64,000 nt of DNA from Oenanthe sinensis (taxonomy: Eukaryota; Streptophyta; Magnoliopsida; Apiales; Apiaceae). Positions 1-12,553 of this stretch are shown in pieces. Position numbers and translations under genes: made by a program. The stretch spans positions 46,377,455-46,441,454 of the forward strand of contig CM053799.1 of assembly GCA_028671895.1 (NCBI GenBank). The letters are read 5' to 3'. Each line of letters begins with the position of its first letter. Position 1 is the stretch's first letter. Below the pieces are notes generated by a model. That model did no database searches. It was not told where the DNA came from and saw nothing but the letters and a program-made list of their open reading frames with translations.

Positions 1-511
1 ATCAGAGTCTACATGTGATCAGAGTCTGAAGATTTCAGAGTCTATATAGTTGAGGATAAATTTGGAAGAAGATCACAGGAATGGAAAGTCTTCGAAGATC
101 AAGATAAATATATTGCAGATATGCTATGGGAAATAAAGATAATTCTAGAAGGAAACTGTCAACTAATAATTAGGAATTTTATTCCTATTGTAATTTTACT
201 TTCTGTTATTAGTTGATAGGCAGCTCTCTATATAAACTCTATGTAACCTAATTGTAAATGTGTGAGAAAAAAAGTCGAAGCATAATTTGTCTGAGTGAAA
301 TATTGTGAGAGCATAGAGATAGAGAGAGTTGCTGTGATAAACACAGAGAAGCTGCTAGGGTTTGTGTACACCCTAGGAGAGTTTTGTATTTACAAATCAA
401 TAATACAAACGGTATTTATTCATATCTTTGTGTTTGAGTTTTGTTCTTAATTTGATTTATAAACAGGCAGAAAAGACACACAAGTATTCAACCCCCCCTT
501 CTACTTGTGCA
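1..511 (+). mobile_element. 3' part of an LTR (Copia-like), cut by the window edge
   Basis: The stretch has the layout of a plant Copia LTR. A CAGAGTCT motif is repeated three times in the first 45 bases (U3 repeats). A TATA box (tctctatataaactc, about 225-239) is followed by a leader-like region and then a C-rich end (attcaacccccccttct, about 486-502) before the probable terminus near TGTGCA at 506-511. Immediately after it, a Ty3/gypsy reverse transcriptase/RNase H frame begins in mid-domain, so this LTR inserted into that older element. The left end, and so the target duplication, lies outside the window. I cannot tell a solo LTR from the 3' LTR of a full element. The SIRE-like assignment rests only on layout. 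Confidence 0.65.
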
Positions 512-3500
512 ACTGGGAAAATAGTCAAGCAGCATTCAAGGAACTGAAAAAATATATGGCTGAAGCTCCGTTGTTGGCCAATCCTAGTCCCGATGACATC
601 TTATACGTGTATTTGGTCATATCAGAAAAGGCCCTGAGTGTTGTCCTTGTAAAGGAAGAAGAAAAGATTCAAAATCCGGTTTATGTGAGCAAGGTCTCTC
701 ATGGAGTGGAACTTAACTACTCCAAGATTGAGAAGTTTGCATTAGCCTTGGTGATGGCCTCAAGAAAGTTCTGGGCTTACTTTAAAGTACACAAGATCGA
801 GGTGCTAACTGATCAACCTTTGAGAAACATCATACATAGCCCCGAGACAAGTGGAAGATTGATTAAATGGGCCATAAAGCTAGGAGAATTCAACATCAAG
901 TATAAGCCTCGAACGGCCATTAAAGCTCTATCTCTTGCTGACTTCGTGGTCGAATGTACAATCAATGACCAAGAAGTCGGGGGCCAGGATAGGGAGGAAA
1001 CACCCTAAAGGAAGAAGAAGGACAGGCTCTTTTGGAATATTAGGTGCGGTGCTCAATTTTGATAAGGCATCAAAAACAAAATCTAATAGAGCAGGCTAGC
1101 TGCTACAAAGCCCCGAAAGGTTCGTTATTGAGTATGCTATTAAGCTTGATTTTCCAATAACTAACAATGAAGCCGAATATGAAGTTCTGATAGCTGGCAT
1201 GGGCTTGGCCAAGGTACTGAATGTCAAATACCTTAAAGTTTGTAGAGATTTGAAGTTGGTCATATCCCAAGTGAATGCAGATTTTGAAGCAAGGGAAGAA
1301 GTCATGGTTAAATACATCCAACTAGTGAAAGCTATAATGACTTAGTTTGAAGAATGTCATATGAAATATGTTCCTAGAGAAGTGAATGTAAATGCCGATA
1401 CCTTATCAAAGTTTGCGTCATCAAAAGTGGACGGACATATGTGAAGTGTCTACTTCCAAGTCTTGAAGACCCCCAGCATCAATGCAAAGCTGGTAACCCC
1501 GATAAACATGGATAGTTGCTAGATGAATCCAATTAAATACCACCTTCAGTCTGGGTGGACTCCTTCCAATGTTATGGAAGTCAGAAAGCTTACTGTGAGG
1601 GCATTAAGGTACAATCTTATCAATAGAATTCTCTATAAAAAAATCTTTTTGTATTCCATACTTGAAATGTCTAAGGCCAAATGAAGCCCATGAGGCTTTG
1701 AAAGAAGTACACGAAGGAATTTGTGGCCAACACTTGGGGGTAGAGCTTTGGCTCATAAAATTACCCGCCTCGACTTTTATTGGCCTGACTTGTTGAAATA
1801 TTCAAAAGAGTATGTGAGAAGGTGTGACAGATGCCAAAGGCATGCACCAATTGTCAGGCAACCTCCTGAGATGTTGACGTCCATCAATTCCCCTATCCCC
1901 TTTGTAATGTGGGGAATGGATATCCTTGGGCCCTTTCCGATGGCTAGTGGACAAAAAAAGTTTATGATCGTTACGATCGATTATTTCACTAAGTGGATTG
2001 AGGCTAAACCACTAGCCAAGATAACCACTAAGCAAGTGTTAGTAATTGTGCCCTAGAGACAATACTTTTATATTTTAGGGAAGATATTTTATTATTAAGG
2101 ATTATGTTTTATTGATTATTATTTATTTTTTATTTACTGCGTAATAAATTGAAAACATAATAAATGTCCTTGGAATTTTGATACGTATTATATATCTTTA
2201 GGTATGCGACTTAAAAATGAGATTATATGAATAGTATCTTATTCATAAAATTCCCTAGTCGAGTATTATTATTTAAGGACAATAATAATGCACAAAGACT
2301 AGTATGTTTGTTGACAGATGACCACATCTCATTGGTCATAGGTATGATGACACTAAAAGTCAAGAACATAATTGCATGTCTCAATGCATGGCACTGGAAT
2401 GACCCGTCGTGAGATTCTACATGTTAATAAGTGTCATAAGTAATTCTCACTGTGATAATAGTGTAATGATCCTTAGACCTGATATCATTATATTTCTATA
2501 CGAGAATTAATATACTTTGATTATATTAAAAGTTATCTTTGATCGGGTGATGATAAAAATGGACATTGGGTATATTATGAATCGTGTGAGGAATATGAAC
2601 GATCTATATGAGATTTAATCCTCTTAATTTTAGGAGTGATATTATTGGCCTCTTGTTTGAGTGAGACTATGGAATGCACGGCCGTGCTCAAATGTTGATT
2701 TGATTTTAATAGCCTGCTCATCGATCAAGAAAATAAAGATTAAATTATGAAGAGGATGACACGACACATGCCTTGAGTTTAATCTATAATATCAAGATTA
2801 AAGGGTTTATATTACATTGTACATTATTCACGAAAGGCTCAATCGAATCACCGATTTAATTATTATTACTTGGGTAACAATGATGTATTATTAAATGTCA
2901 TTCATTGTTTATAATTTTATTATTAGATAATAAAATTATTGTCAACGTAATAATAACTTGAAGGGTCACACAGAAAGAACACTTGAAGGAGAATTAATAG
3001 TAATTCAAATTTATTTTGGATATTAATTAAGTTGAATTTTATTAATAAAATTAGAAATTTTAATTAATTTATAATTCGAATTATATTTGAATAATAATTA
3101 AGTTTGACTTAATTAGTTGTTTAAATTTAAATTCGAATTTTAAATAAATTAATTAAATATAAGGCCCAATCAGATTAGGCTAAAAGGCTTGTTTATTTCC
3201 TCTATAAATACATCTCTTTCTCTAGGAGTTAACCGAAATTCAGTTTTGTGAAAACCCTAGTCGCATAGAGAGAGAGAGGGAGATAGTGGTTGAGAGAAAC
3301 AACTTGGGTGCTAGTACATTCTTCCTCATTCGATGATCAAGTGTTCATGTGGATACCGTTAGAGCGTAGATTGCGTGCTGCGGGATACGTGATGATCGTA
3401 CGAGCTTTGGACCTCCATAATCTATATCTTTAATTCGTTAAAGCTCTAAAAGGTAATGCATCATGATCTCCGAATTAAATATTGTGTTTTCGCATGGATC

Positions 3501-4560
3501 CTGCGGAGGGTTTCGCTATTTTGATTTATTTTTCGAGTTTATTCCGTTGCGTTTGTGCCTCAAAACCCTTCAACAAGTAGCTCAATTCTTCTGGGAAAAC
3601 ATCATATGCAGGTACGGAATACCACGAATCCTGGTCACGTATAATAGAACACAATTCAACAAAGAAGAATTCAAGGAATTATGCAATGATAATGACATCG
3701 ATCTATGATATACTTATGTGGCACACCCCTAAGCAAATGGGCAGTCATAAGTAGCCAATCGAATCATCTTTGATGGGCTCAAGAAAAGGATTGAACGTTC
3801 AGCTAACACCTGGGTGGATGAGCTTATGCCAATACTACGGGCATATAGAACCACTCACAAAGTTACCACTGATGCAACTTCATTCTTCTTGGCTTATGGA
3901 ACCGAGGCAGTGGTTCCAGTTGAAATATCACATGTATCCCCAAGAATCAAGGCCTTTGAGCCTGAGGAAAATGAAGAAGGGATGAAGCTTGCGTTGGAAT
4001 TGATTGATGAAGTCAGGGTCAGGGCTCATGTGAAGATCATAGAATGTCAGAAGAAATCTTCTTTCTACTATAACCTAAGGGTTAAGGAAAAATTCTTCCA
4101 ACAAGAAGACTTGGTTCTTAGAAAGGCTGAACCTTCTGGAGTAGGCCCCAAAGGCAAGTTGGCCCTTAATTGAGAAGGACCTTACAAGATAAAATAAGTC
4201 AGGGGAGGAGGATCGTACATCCTCGAAACCTTGGAAGATGTTGAAGTGCCAAGAACTTGACATTCCTCAAATCTGAAGGTTTATTTTATTATATCTAAAG
4301 AATTCGATGGTGAATTCTTATATTAGGAACTAAGTAGAAATAAGGTTCGATGAAACCACTAGGATATAAGAGCTTTTCGCTCCAAGTAGGATTTCCATTT
4401 TATAAGGGTAGTGCCCACTTTTAGCCTTGAGGGCACTATTAATACAATGAAGTTCTTTATTCCATCTTATGACATTTCCAAATACACCGGTGTTCTGACT
4501 GGATTGGCCCTCAAGTTATTAATTCCTTAATAATCAAATAATAAAGACAAGCCTGGTTGA
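512..4560 (+). mobile_element. Decayed Ty3/gypsy (Tat lineage) pol with two RNase H domains and integrase
   Basis: Broken reading frames carry pol domains in the expected order. The end of RT and the RNase H domain lie at 514-1005 (frame from WENSQAAFKELK, with a LTDQPL motif). A second, archaeal-type RNase H lies at about 1100-1430 (TNNEAEYEVLIAGMGLAK, then VPREVNVNADTLSKFA), interrupted by stops. Integrase follows with an HHCC zinc-finger region and core (CDRCQRHAP, WGMDILGPFP at about 1830-1935), and resumes after a nested LTR at 3573-4170 (CRYGIPRILV, LAYGTEAVVPVE). RNase H plus a second RNase H before integrase is the hallmark of Tat/Ogre-type elements. Several stops and frameshifts make it non-functional. 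About 4170-4560 looks like its non-coding 3' region. No LTR of its own was recognised. Confidence 0.85.
2037..3572 (+). mobile_element. Solo LTR nested in the integrase of the Tat-type element
   Basis: The integrase frame is continuous on either side: it stops at ...TTKQV near 2038 and resumes at QVAQFFWENI near 3573. The insert begins TGTTAGTAATTGTGCCCTAG and ends ...CAAAACCCTTCA, giving TG...CA ends. It is flanked by a 5-base duplication, GCAAG at 2032-2036 and ACAAG at 3573-3577, with one base changed. Inside there is a TATA-like cctctataaata near 3199-3210 and no coding capacity. About 1.54 kb with these ends and a 5-base duplication fits a solo LTR, probably Copia-type, left by recombination between two LTRs. 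It carries no gene of its own; short frames inside it are chance. Confidence 0.8.
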
Positions 4561-4577
4561 CACCTTTTAAATAAAAT

Positions 4578-4944
4578 CTAAGTCATTGTCGGTACTAAAA
4601 AAGTATATACTAAGAAATATACTAAGGCAAGAAAAGGAAAAGAACGAGAACGCCAACTTTTTATAAATAAAAAGTTTTTTTTGAGTACATGATTTAAACA
4701 AAAAAGGGAAATACAAGGAATGCGAGAAAGAAAAAACAATACAAAAAGGAAAACGAAAACTAAGGAAGGTTTTCGGTATGCTCCTCCCCGTCCTTCTTCT
4801 CCTCTTCTTCCTCGTTCTCCCTTTGAGCATTCTCCTCGGCCACTCGGCCACTGAGAAATCGAAGATCTTGTCGTACTCATCCAAGACCTCACCACCCGAA
4901 ATGTCACTAGAATTGTCCTCGCGGGTGGTGGAGGTGCAGGCCAA
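4578..4944 (-). other. Antisense open frame in the 3' region of the Tat-type element
   Basis: An open frame of about 120 codons runs antisense to the pol remnant. It reads as an acidic stretch with DEYDKIFDFSVAEWPRR, then a basic RTRKKRRRR run, then a low-complexity hydrophobic tail. It has no ATG at its apparent start; the first codon is TTG. Some Tat-lineage elements carry an antisense ORF between integrase and the 3' LTR, so this may be a relic of one. It is not a host gene as far as I can see. The assignment is inference from position only. Confidence 0.3.
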
Positions 4945-5539
4945 CGGCTAACCCATGGGACAAGGAAGGCATGACTACAAACACTTGTGTTGTTAGGTTG
5001 AAGTGGTGTTATGTTTAATCAAGGTCAAGTCCAGCTTGTTATAGTATCGTATTTAGGGTTTGTTTCCAAACAGCGATTATTCAACGAATCCCGATTAACC
5101 ACCGTTTATACAGGATCAGACAAAAGTTGAAATGATGTAAAACGCGACCCGAACCACATGATCTGCTCGGCAGGCAAAAGGATCTTAACATGCATTAAAT
5201 TAGGAACAAGATTTCTTTATTTATGTAGGTAAACAAAAAAAACTTTGAAACAAACATTGCCCAGTCAACTCAGAATCCTCCGAGACACACAAAAACGCGT
5301 TTTCTTTTACTTTCCATGAATAAAAATTTATTAATCTAAAAGGCTAAAAAAACATAAATAAATAAATCACATCAATATCACAGCTATTTTAGAGTCAACA
5401 AGACTTGCTTGTTCTTCCTTGTTCAGACAAACAATCCCATAATAAAAGTCAAATCATCAAAACCCCAACACCCTTTATAACTAAATGAAAATTTCAAGTT
5501 GTTTTCTTGAATAAACCCAATAAAGTTACTGTTTTTTCT
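4945..5539 (+). promoter_or_regulatory. Upstream region of the CAD1-like gene with repeated W-box cores
   Basis: The 600 bases ahead of the MACPF gene contain four copies of the W-box core in reverse orientation, GGTCAA/AGTCAA (TTGACC/TTGACT on the other strand), at about 5023-5028, 5263-5268, 5393-5398 and 5447-5452. W-boxes bind WRKY factors, and a defence/cell-death regulator is a plausible WRKY target. A TATA-like ctttataact lies at about 5472-5481, roughly 65 bases before the chosen ATG. The cores are short, so chance occurrence is a real alternative. Confidence 0.35.
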
Positions 5540-8500
5540 ATGAAAGATCCAATTTTTATTGATAAAACAAGGAATATGAGTGACCAAGATGCTTTGATTA
5601 CAACTATATGTAACTCTATACTAGCTTTAGGTAGAGGTTTTGATGTTACTTCTGATATAAGACTTCTTTATTGCAAAGGTACTCCTGGGTCTCGTTTGGT
5701 TCAAGTTGATGATGCTGGGGTGACTAAAGATCTTGTTTTTTCTAATGGGCTTGTTGTTCCTAATGTTCCTGTTGATGTTGATTGTTTTCAAGGGAAAAGG
5801 GTTAATGAGATGACTCCTGTGTTTAGCTTCAATGAGGTTTTTTTTTTGTTGAGTGTTTCTTTTTCTTTTTTTTTTTGGATTGAGTTTTGCATTGTTATAT
5901 ATGTTAATTTGAATGTGGTGTGGTGCTGATATGAAGTAGTTTGATGAATGTGATTGTGTTTTTGTCGATTTCTTGGAAATTGTTAGTTTGAGGATAGTTG
6001 TATGGACCATTGTTAGTTACTCGGACGAAGTGGATCTGGCAATATTTTGGAAAAAAGTTGCATCTTTTGGTCAAAATAGAGTGCAGGGTGTCCATATCTA
6101 TGTCGGGATAATGTAGGTGTGGGCTTGATTGCAATGCAATTTCGCCAGTCTTTTTGGGATTTGTGCTTCTTGATTTTGAGTCCTTTTGGTTAATAGTGTG
6201 TAGTGATGGTTTCTGATGATGCTCAGCTTCGCTGCTGGAAATTTTGTGACCGTTGAAAAAATTACTAATTTTCAATACACTTGTTTCGATTTAGTTCCAT
6301 TGCAATCCTTTAGTTCCATAAATGTCACCAGTTGAGCTAGTGAACAAACCCCAAATCATCTTCATTTCGATATTTTAACTTTACTGTTTCAACTTAATTG
6401 CAATTATTATCTTGGTATCACGGTGAAGTTATGCCTACTATTTTCTTTTGTTCCATCAAGGCAATCACAGTATACCATGACAACCAAGCATTCTATGCAT
6501 TTTATTTCCCGATTAAGGGTGGAGATCCTTACTCCACATTGGCTGGAAAACAATGGCCGATGACGAACAACTTGATGTAGTACAAGCTAATTTTATCTAG
6601 AAAGCAACCCCAAGTGGGAGGAAGCAGCTACAAGGTGGTCTTAGACGATACACCATATCTTGATAATAAAGATTAAAGGAAGTATAACCCAAACCCTACT
6701 AGTACTAGTAAAAAAATTAAATATTTGGATTAAACTCAGAAAATTGGCTCATCAGCCACTGCCAAACCTCAGTCTCTTCTCCGGTTCATGGTAAAATGTA
6801 ATGGAATGGCGACCTTGCATGATATAGATTATGCTGAGTTGAGACACATATAAGACAAGCACATTAGTTTTGTATTATTTTTTCCAGATAAGGGTTTTTT
6901 AGAAAAGCAAATGATTCATCAAATCGAAAAGAACTGTTATTTTCTATAATATAGTTCTGACGTTGATAATATAAACCAATTAGTGTAGATATTTAAATAA
7001 CGAGAGTATGCATTAATAGGCACCAGATGATAAATATACATAAACATGCAGTGACCATATATGAGTGGTTGCAAGTCCGGGGCCTTCCCTATCTACGATT
7101 TTACATATTTAATGCTCATTCAATGTTCATATGATCTGTTTCTTTGCACTATATGTTAATATACTATACGTATATGTTTATGTTAGAAGCTTAATTAGGA
7201 TTTAATTGTTTACAATGCTTGGTATTTCAGATGGCGATATACTTCAATCAGAAGTCCAATCTATTAGGAAATGTTCCACTGGGAAGCTTTAATGCCATGT
7301 TCAATTTGACTGGTTCTTGGCAACTTGACGAAACATCTACAAAATCTCTTGCAATGATTGGTTCTGTCATTCCGCTATACACAGTTGAATTGTCAAATTT
7401 AGATCTGGCTTTGCATGAGGACGTCAAGCGTGCCGTTCCGTACTCTTGGGATCCCGCGTCTTTGGCTAGGTAGATTGCTCTTAATTGTCCTGCTTTATCT
7501 GTTAATCCAATTCACAATTGAGAATGCAATATTAATCATCATGGTAGGCAAAAATCATTAGTAGGACACAATTTATCCCCGTAATACATGTCCTTCTCTT
7601 CTTTCAAAACAAATTATCCTTCCCTTCTTTTGAAACAAATTTATGTGTTCCTGCAAAATCATCCTTATATTTACTATTTCCAAGGTTCGACTCTTTTAAA
7701 ACTTAGTTGTATTCTCATTTTTCAATGTAATAATTAAGAGTACATATAGGACAAAATTATCTAACATTTTCTTAATATGCGAATTTTTTCAAAAGAGAAA
7801 TGTAAAAGGGGACGGATGGGGTATTTCTTTTGCTTTGTGATCGTCATAATTGCTCGGGTTTCACATACCATAACCAATCATACTGTATATAATTATTTAG
7901 AAATTGTCTGCGTATATGTTTTTATAGTTTTAGTGGTTATTCAAAAACTGCAAAATAATTGCATGAATGTCGATGCCTAAATGACTTAATCATATAGCTC
8001 TAACATATCGAAAGCTTGAGGCAATCTGGTTCCTGACAGAATTTTTCTCTTTACAGTTTCATCGAAAATTATGGGACACATATTGTCACCTCGGCAACAG
8101 TTGGTGGCAGAGATGTAGTTTATATCAGACAGCATCAATCCTCACCGTTGTCAGTATCAGACATCGAGAACTATGTGCAAGACATTTTAGATCAGAGGTA
8201 CTCGGAATCAGATTATCCAAGTACTGCCCCCCTAAAGTACAAGGATAAGGTTAGTATTATGGAATGGAATAATGACATTTTACTCTTAAAAAATGATATA
8301 GGCTTTTCTCGTTTGTATGGTCGGAGATTGTTTATGTACCACACTATCTTGTCTCTTCCTGAGAGCTCCCTGTCAAACAACTTGTTCCTTTCTGATACAT
8401 GCCTTTTTAGTTAAGTGGTACTTAAAAACACTATACTTTCTTGCTGCAGGATGTCACAATAATCTTCAGAAGGCGAGGTGGTGATGATCTTGAGCAAAGT

Positions 8501-10508
8501 CACGTGAAATGGGCAGAGACTGTAGAAACAGCCCCTGATGTGATCAACATGTCATTTACCCCAATTGTCTCATTGCTTGAGGGGGTGCCTGGGATAAAAC
8601 ACCTAGCACGTGCCATTGAAATATACTTACAGTGTAAGTTCTAGTAATGTGTTTAATGTTTTTATTTACTTCAAAATTTATATTAGCATATATATGGTGC
8701 ACCTGTACTGGTGACCCGATCGGGGACTGCTTAATATTAGCATACTTTGAGATGATTAGCAGATAACTGGTAGTCCAGGGTCAAGTTCATGATATTATTA
8801 ATGGCAGGATGTCTCCCTAGAGCTTGCTTAGATGTTCCACAAGCAATTTCACCTCCTTTTATTGTAAACAATTTGTCCTACTTATAAAAACAGTTTTAGA
8901 CTGTGTTTTGTTCTCTTATTTTTTACTCCATTGGTTCCACAAGAAAGAGTTTTATATTGACTATTTAAAGTCTGAAGGCATATTAACCTTTAGAATTAAT
9001 GTGATTCCTTGAACTTTAGAATTATTATCATATTTATTATTCTAAATTAGTATTACTTTCAAGAAACTATATAATTACAGATTTATATTATATGTATCTA
9101 CTCAAATTAATGTTATTCATACTAATTTTGAACTTTAAATTGTTTTTATTTGATCTTACAAGTCACAAGTCTACTTTTGTTGTGTGGAATGTACGAAACT
9201 AGGAGTATTATTTATGAGCTATAGAGGGATATGGAAATTGGTTCTATTTCTTTTCAGCTTTTTGTATTATACAAGCTATAAATGCGTACGACAATCGGGT
9301 CCTTTTCCTTCTCAGCAACTGGCATGACTATTACACACGTGAACTCAATTAATTTATTGTAAGAATGTCAAATTAGCCAATATATTTGAGAATTTGCATG
9401 AAGAAACTTCCCCTTGGTCATCAAGCATTAAACATATCTGATATTTGCCCCTTTTGCTTTGTTCTTGTTTCAGACAAGCCTCCTATCGAAGATTTACAAT
9501 ATTTCTTGGAATTTCAAATTTCTCGAGTTTGGGCCCCTGAAGTAAGTAATCTTCAAGGAAAGGATCCTGTGTGTCAATCCCTTCATTTCAGTTTGATGGG
9601 ACCCAAGCTTTATATAAGTCCAAATCAGGTGACACCATTAGCTTCTCATATTCTGTTTCTGAATTAATGTTATGACTGACAGAATTGTGGTTTCTCTGTT
9701 GCTCCTCTATCATATGCCTTTACGATGACACAAATAATATTTAATCCAATTCATTTGGAGCCCATCGTACATGCTGAAACACTCTCAAATTCACAATTAC
9801 GCACACAATCATGTTAATTTGCTTAGTCAAAAATCTGGTGATGAACTACCACAGGTCACAGTTGGAAGAAGGCCCGTAACTGGACTTAGACTTACCCTAG
9901 AAGGCAGCAAGCAAAACCGTCTTGCTATCCATTTGCAGCACCTGGTCTCTCTTCCTAAAATTCTCCAACCTCACTGGGATTCACATATGGCCATAGGTGC
10001 ACCGAAGTGGAAAGGTCCTGAGGAGCAAGACAGTCGTTGGTTTGAACCAATCAAGTGGAAGAACTTTTCCCACGTAAGTACTGCACCTATAGAACATACT
10101 GAGACATACATAGGAGATCTCTCTGGCGTTTACATCGTCACGGGGGCACAGTTTGGTGTATGGGATTTTGGTGCCTCAAAAAGTGTGTTACACCTCAAAC
10201 TTCTCTTCTCCAAAGTACCTGGATGTACAATACGTCGATCTGTATGGGATCATAGTCCCTCCAATATCTCTAGCGCACTGAGGTCTGATGGTGCTTCATC
10301 ATCGTCACTCGTGAATGAACAAAATACGGATGATAAGAAGGTGGATGGTTCAGGGCAAGTTGGAAAACTTGCCAAAATAGTTGACACAACAGAAATGTCC
10401 AAGGGGCCTCAAGATATTCCAGGTCACTGGTTAGTTACAGGGGCTAAGCTTGGGGTAGACAAGGGAAAAATAGTTTTGCGCGTAAAATACTCTTTATTGA
10501 ATTACTAA
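5540..10508 (+). CDS. CAD1: MACPF domain-containing protein, CAD1 type (six exons)
   Basis: Exons are 5540-5836, 7231-7469, 8057-8249, 8450-8633, 9474-9628 and 9855-10508, all with GT-AG borders. They join in frame to 574 codons (573 aa), close to the family's ~560. The start is the first in-frame ATG; a second ATG at 5576 aligns better with the Arabidopsis N-terminus. Visible landmarks are ALGRGFDVTSDIRLLYCKG near the N-terminus, the MACPF signature core ENYGTH at about residues 182-187, IFRRRGGDDLEQSH, and a very conserved C-terminus (HIQ-type ...RVKYSLLNY). No signal peptide or membrane segment is apparent. In Arabidopsis, CAD1 loss causes salicylate-dependent spontaneous cell death, so the family restrains immunity. 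It could instead be the close paralogue group At4g24290/NSL1, but the long matching stretches favour CAD1. Intron 1 (1.4 kb) holds only non-coding, AT-rich sequence. Confidence 0.9.
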
Positions 10509-12553
10509 TTAGGCTGTTCTATGACTGTACTTAACTTATATTTTTTTTCATTTTATTAGAGAGCATAGCTAAGCATTCTTTGCACAGGAGGTTGAATCTT
10601 TGGTTTGCTATTGCAATTTCTTCTTTTCATTATTTGTACACTTCCATTACTGTATATATTTTAGTTGTCGATGTTTGAAAATTTGTATCCATACAGTGTT
10701 TTATCGAAGTAGTTGATAACAGTAGTTAAGCATGTTTAAGTTGCTATTTAGGTAATTAAAGCGTTAAGCATGTCTGTAACTGTTCCATGCGAATGTTTGC
10801 TTTCTCAAACAAGAAGGTTGTAATAAGTTGCAGAGTTGGTAAGTGTTGGTAAATAACATGTGCTGGCTTGTTAATATACACAATTATAAAGCTTAACTAG
10901 TACCTTCACAATTCCAGGATTATAAGTTACGATGCACCAATGTGGCCATGTTCGAATTTTGTATTTGCTTTTGGTAAGGTAGCTTTTATATGCATAAATT
11001 TGTCACCAATTATGAACATACTTGGTGCGTATCGCTCATGTTTGTTGAGAGATTTCGATATATGCAGTCTTTCTATAGTCTTTTTACAAGTCGTTTTGAG
11101 CAAATTATATCATATGCATGTGACTTTGCAAACAGGTTGGTAATCGAATTGTGTTATGTATAAGAATTTTTGTGACGGCTTACATGAAACACCAGCTAGC
11201 TATTGACAATACCATACTGTAGTATACAATTGTCATCTTTCGGGCATGGTTCTTTCGAGTTATCAAAACAAATCAGCTTTTTGTGCATGGCTTCATTTGC
11301 GTAAGCTTGCTTGGCTCCTTCAAATTTATGGAACTGCATTATATTATATTTCACTTGAACTGACATGTGCACTAATTCTACATATATAAAAATATTATCT
11401 TACTTGTCTTTGTCACTATATTTTAATTCTTTCTTATGATTGGAAGTTTTTTTTATATTAAGTAAATGTTTTGAAAATAATAATATTGAGGTGACATCTA
11501 TGCATATGGCCGATATTGGATGTTTGTATGCAAACTGATATAAAGGTATCAAATTAATGGGCAAAAGATTACCTATAGGAATATTAAGTTGACAATAATA
11601 CAAATGTTTCTATTTATCATGATGTTGCTTTGCTACAACTTTAGAAACAATAATATTATACAAGGAAAAGTTCTATAAGTAACATCATAATCCTGCTCTA
11701 TATAATATATATACTTTGTGAGGATATAACTTGCATACGACAATTAACTTCTAATTTGAAATATACATCATGTTTAATACATGTGGGAAACACAAATAGA
11801 AGAATTATATGCAAACAGTTTTTATATTTGTCAATGCAAGTTAAAGTTTTTTCTTTTAACAAGTAGGCTTACAGTAACTAGCACGATCTTTGCAACTTGA
11901 ACTATCCAATCGTCCTTCTTCGTACAAAAATATTGGTTGTGAAATTACCAACTAATTTGAAACCAACCATAGTACATTTTGTTTGGGATTTAAAGGGTGG
12001 GAATTTGGTACAACAATCTTTGTCTTTGGCCATAATTTTTTACATGGTTATAATTTTAGATTTCTGCAGCAAATGACTATTCTCAAATACCCAGGGCAAA
12101 CTTTTGTCATAATCAATAATATTGTTCATTAGATTGAAATCTAAATTAAGCTCCAGATGAAATTACTGGACGCTTGTTGATAACGAACATAGTTTAATTT
12201 AAAACACTAATGTTGAGAACTCCACCTAGAAAAATCTAAGTAGAAATGTTTACATCTTTTAGCCACTGTTTATATGCTGATTATGTCTCAAGAATCCTTC
12301 TGTTTAGTCGGCAATATAGCGAGCTAGAATACAATAACATTTTGACAGGATGATGCTATCTGCCTATCTATAGTTTAAACGGAATTGCCAATATCATTAA
12401 CAATTCACCATTCTTTAATTAGTATTTGACATTTACATGGCCTTCCTATATATATGTATGTCGATACAGAATTCGAATATGCAATACTTTTTCATGCATT
12501 AAATTTGTTCATTCTCACAACAGAGTTTATAGTAGAACGAAGATTTTATAGTT
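10509..12553. other. Intergenic, AT-rich, no gene recognised
   Basis: About 2 kb between the CAD1-like gene and the NPF pseudogene. The short frames present (for example near 10940 and 11400) have no recognisable protein character. The first 200-300 bases presumably contain the CAD1-like 3' untranslated region. I see no transposon ends here. Confidence 0.6.

Noticed and set aside
6398..6580. 60-codon frame in CAD1-like intron 1
   Set aside because: It lies between well-defined splice sites and I recognise no domain in it.
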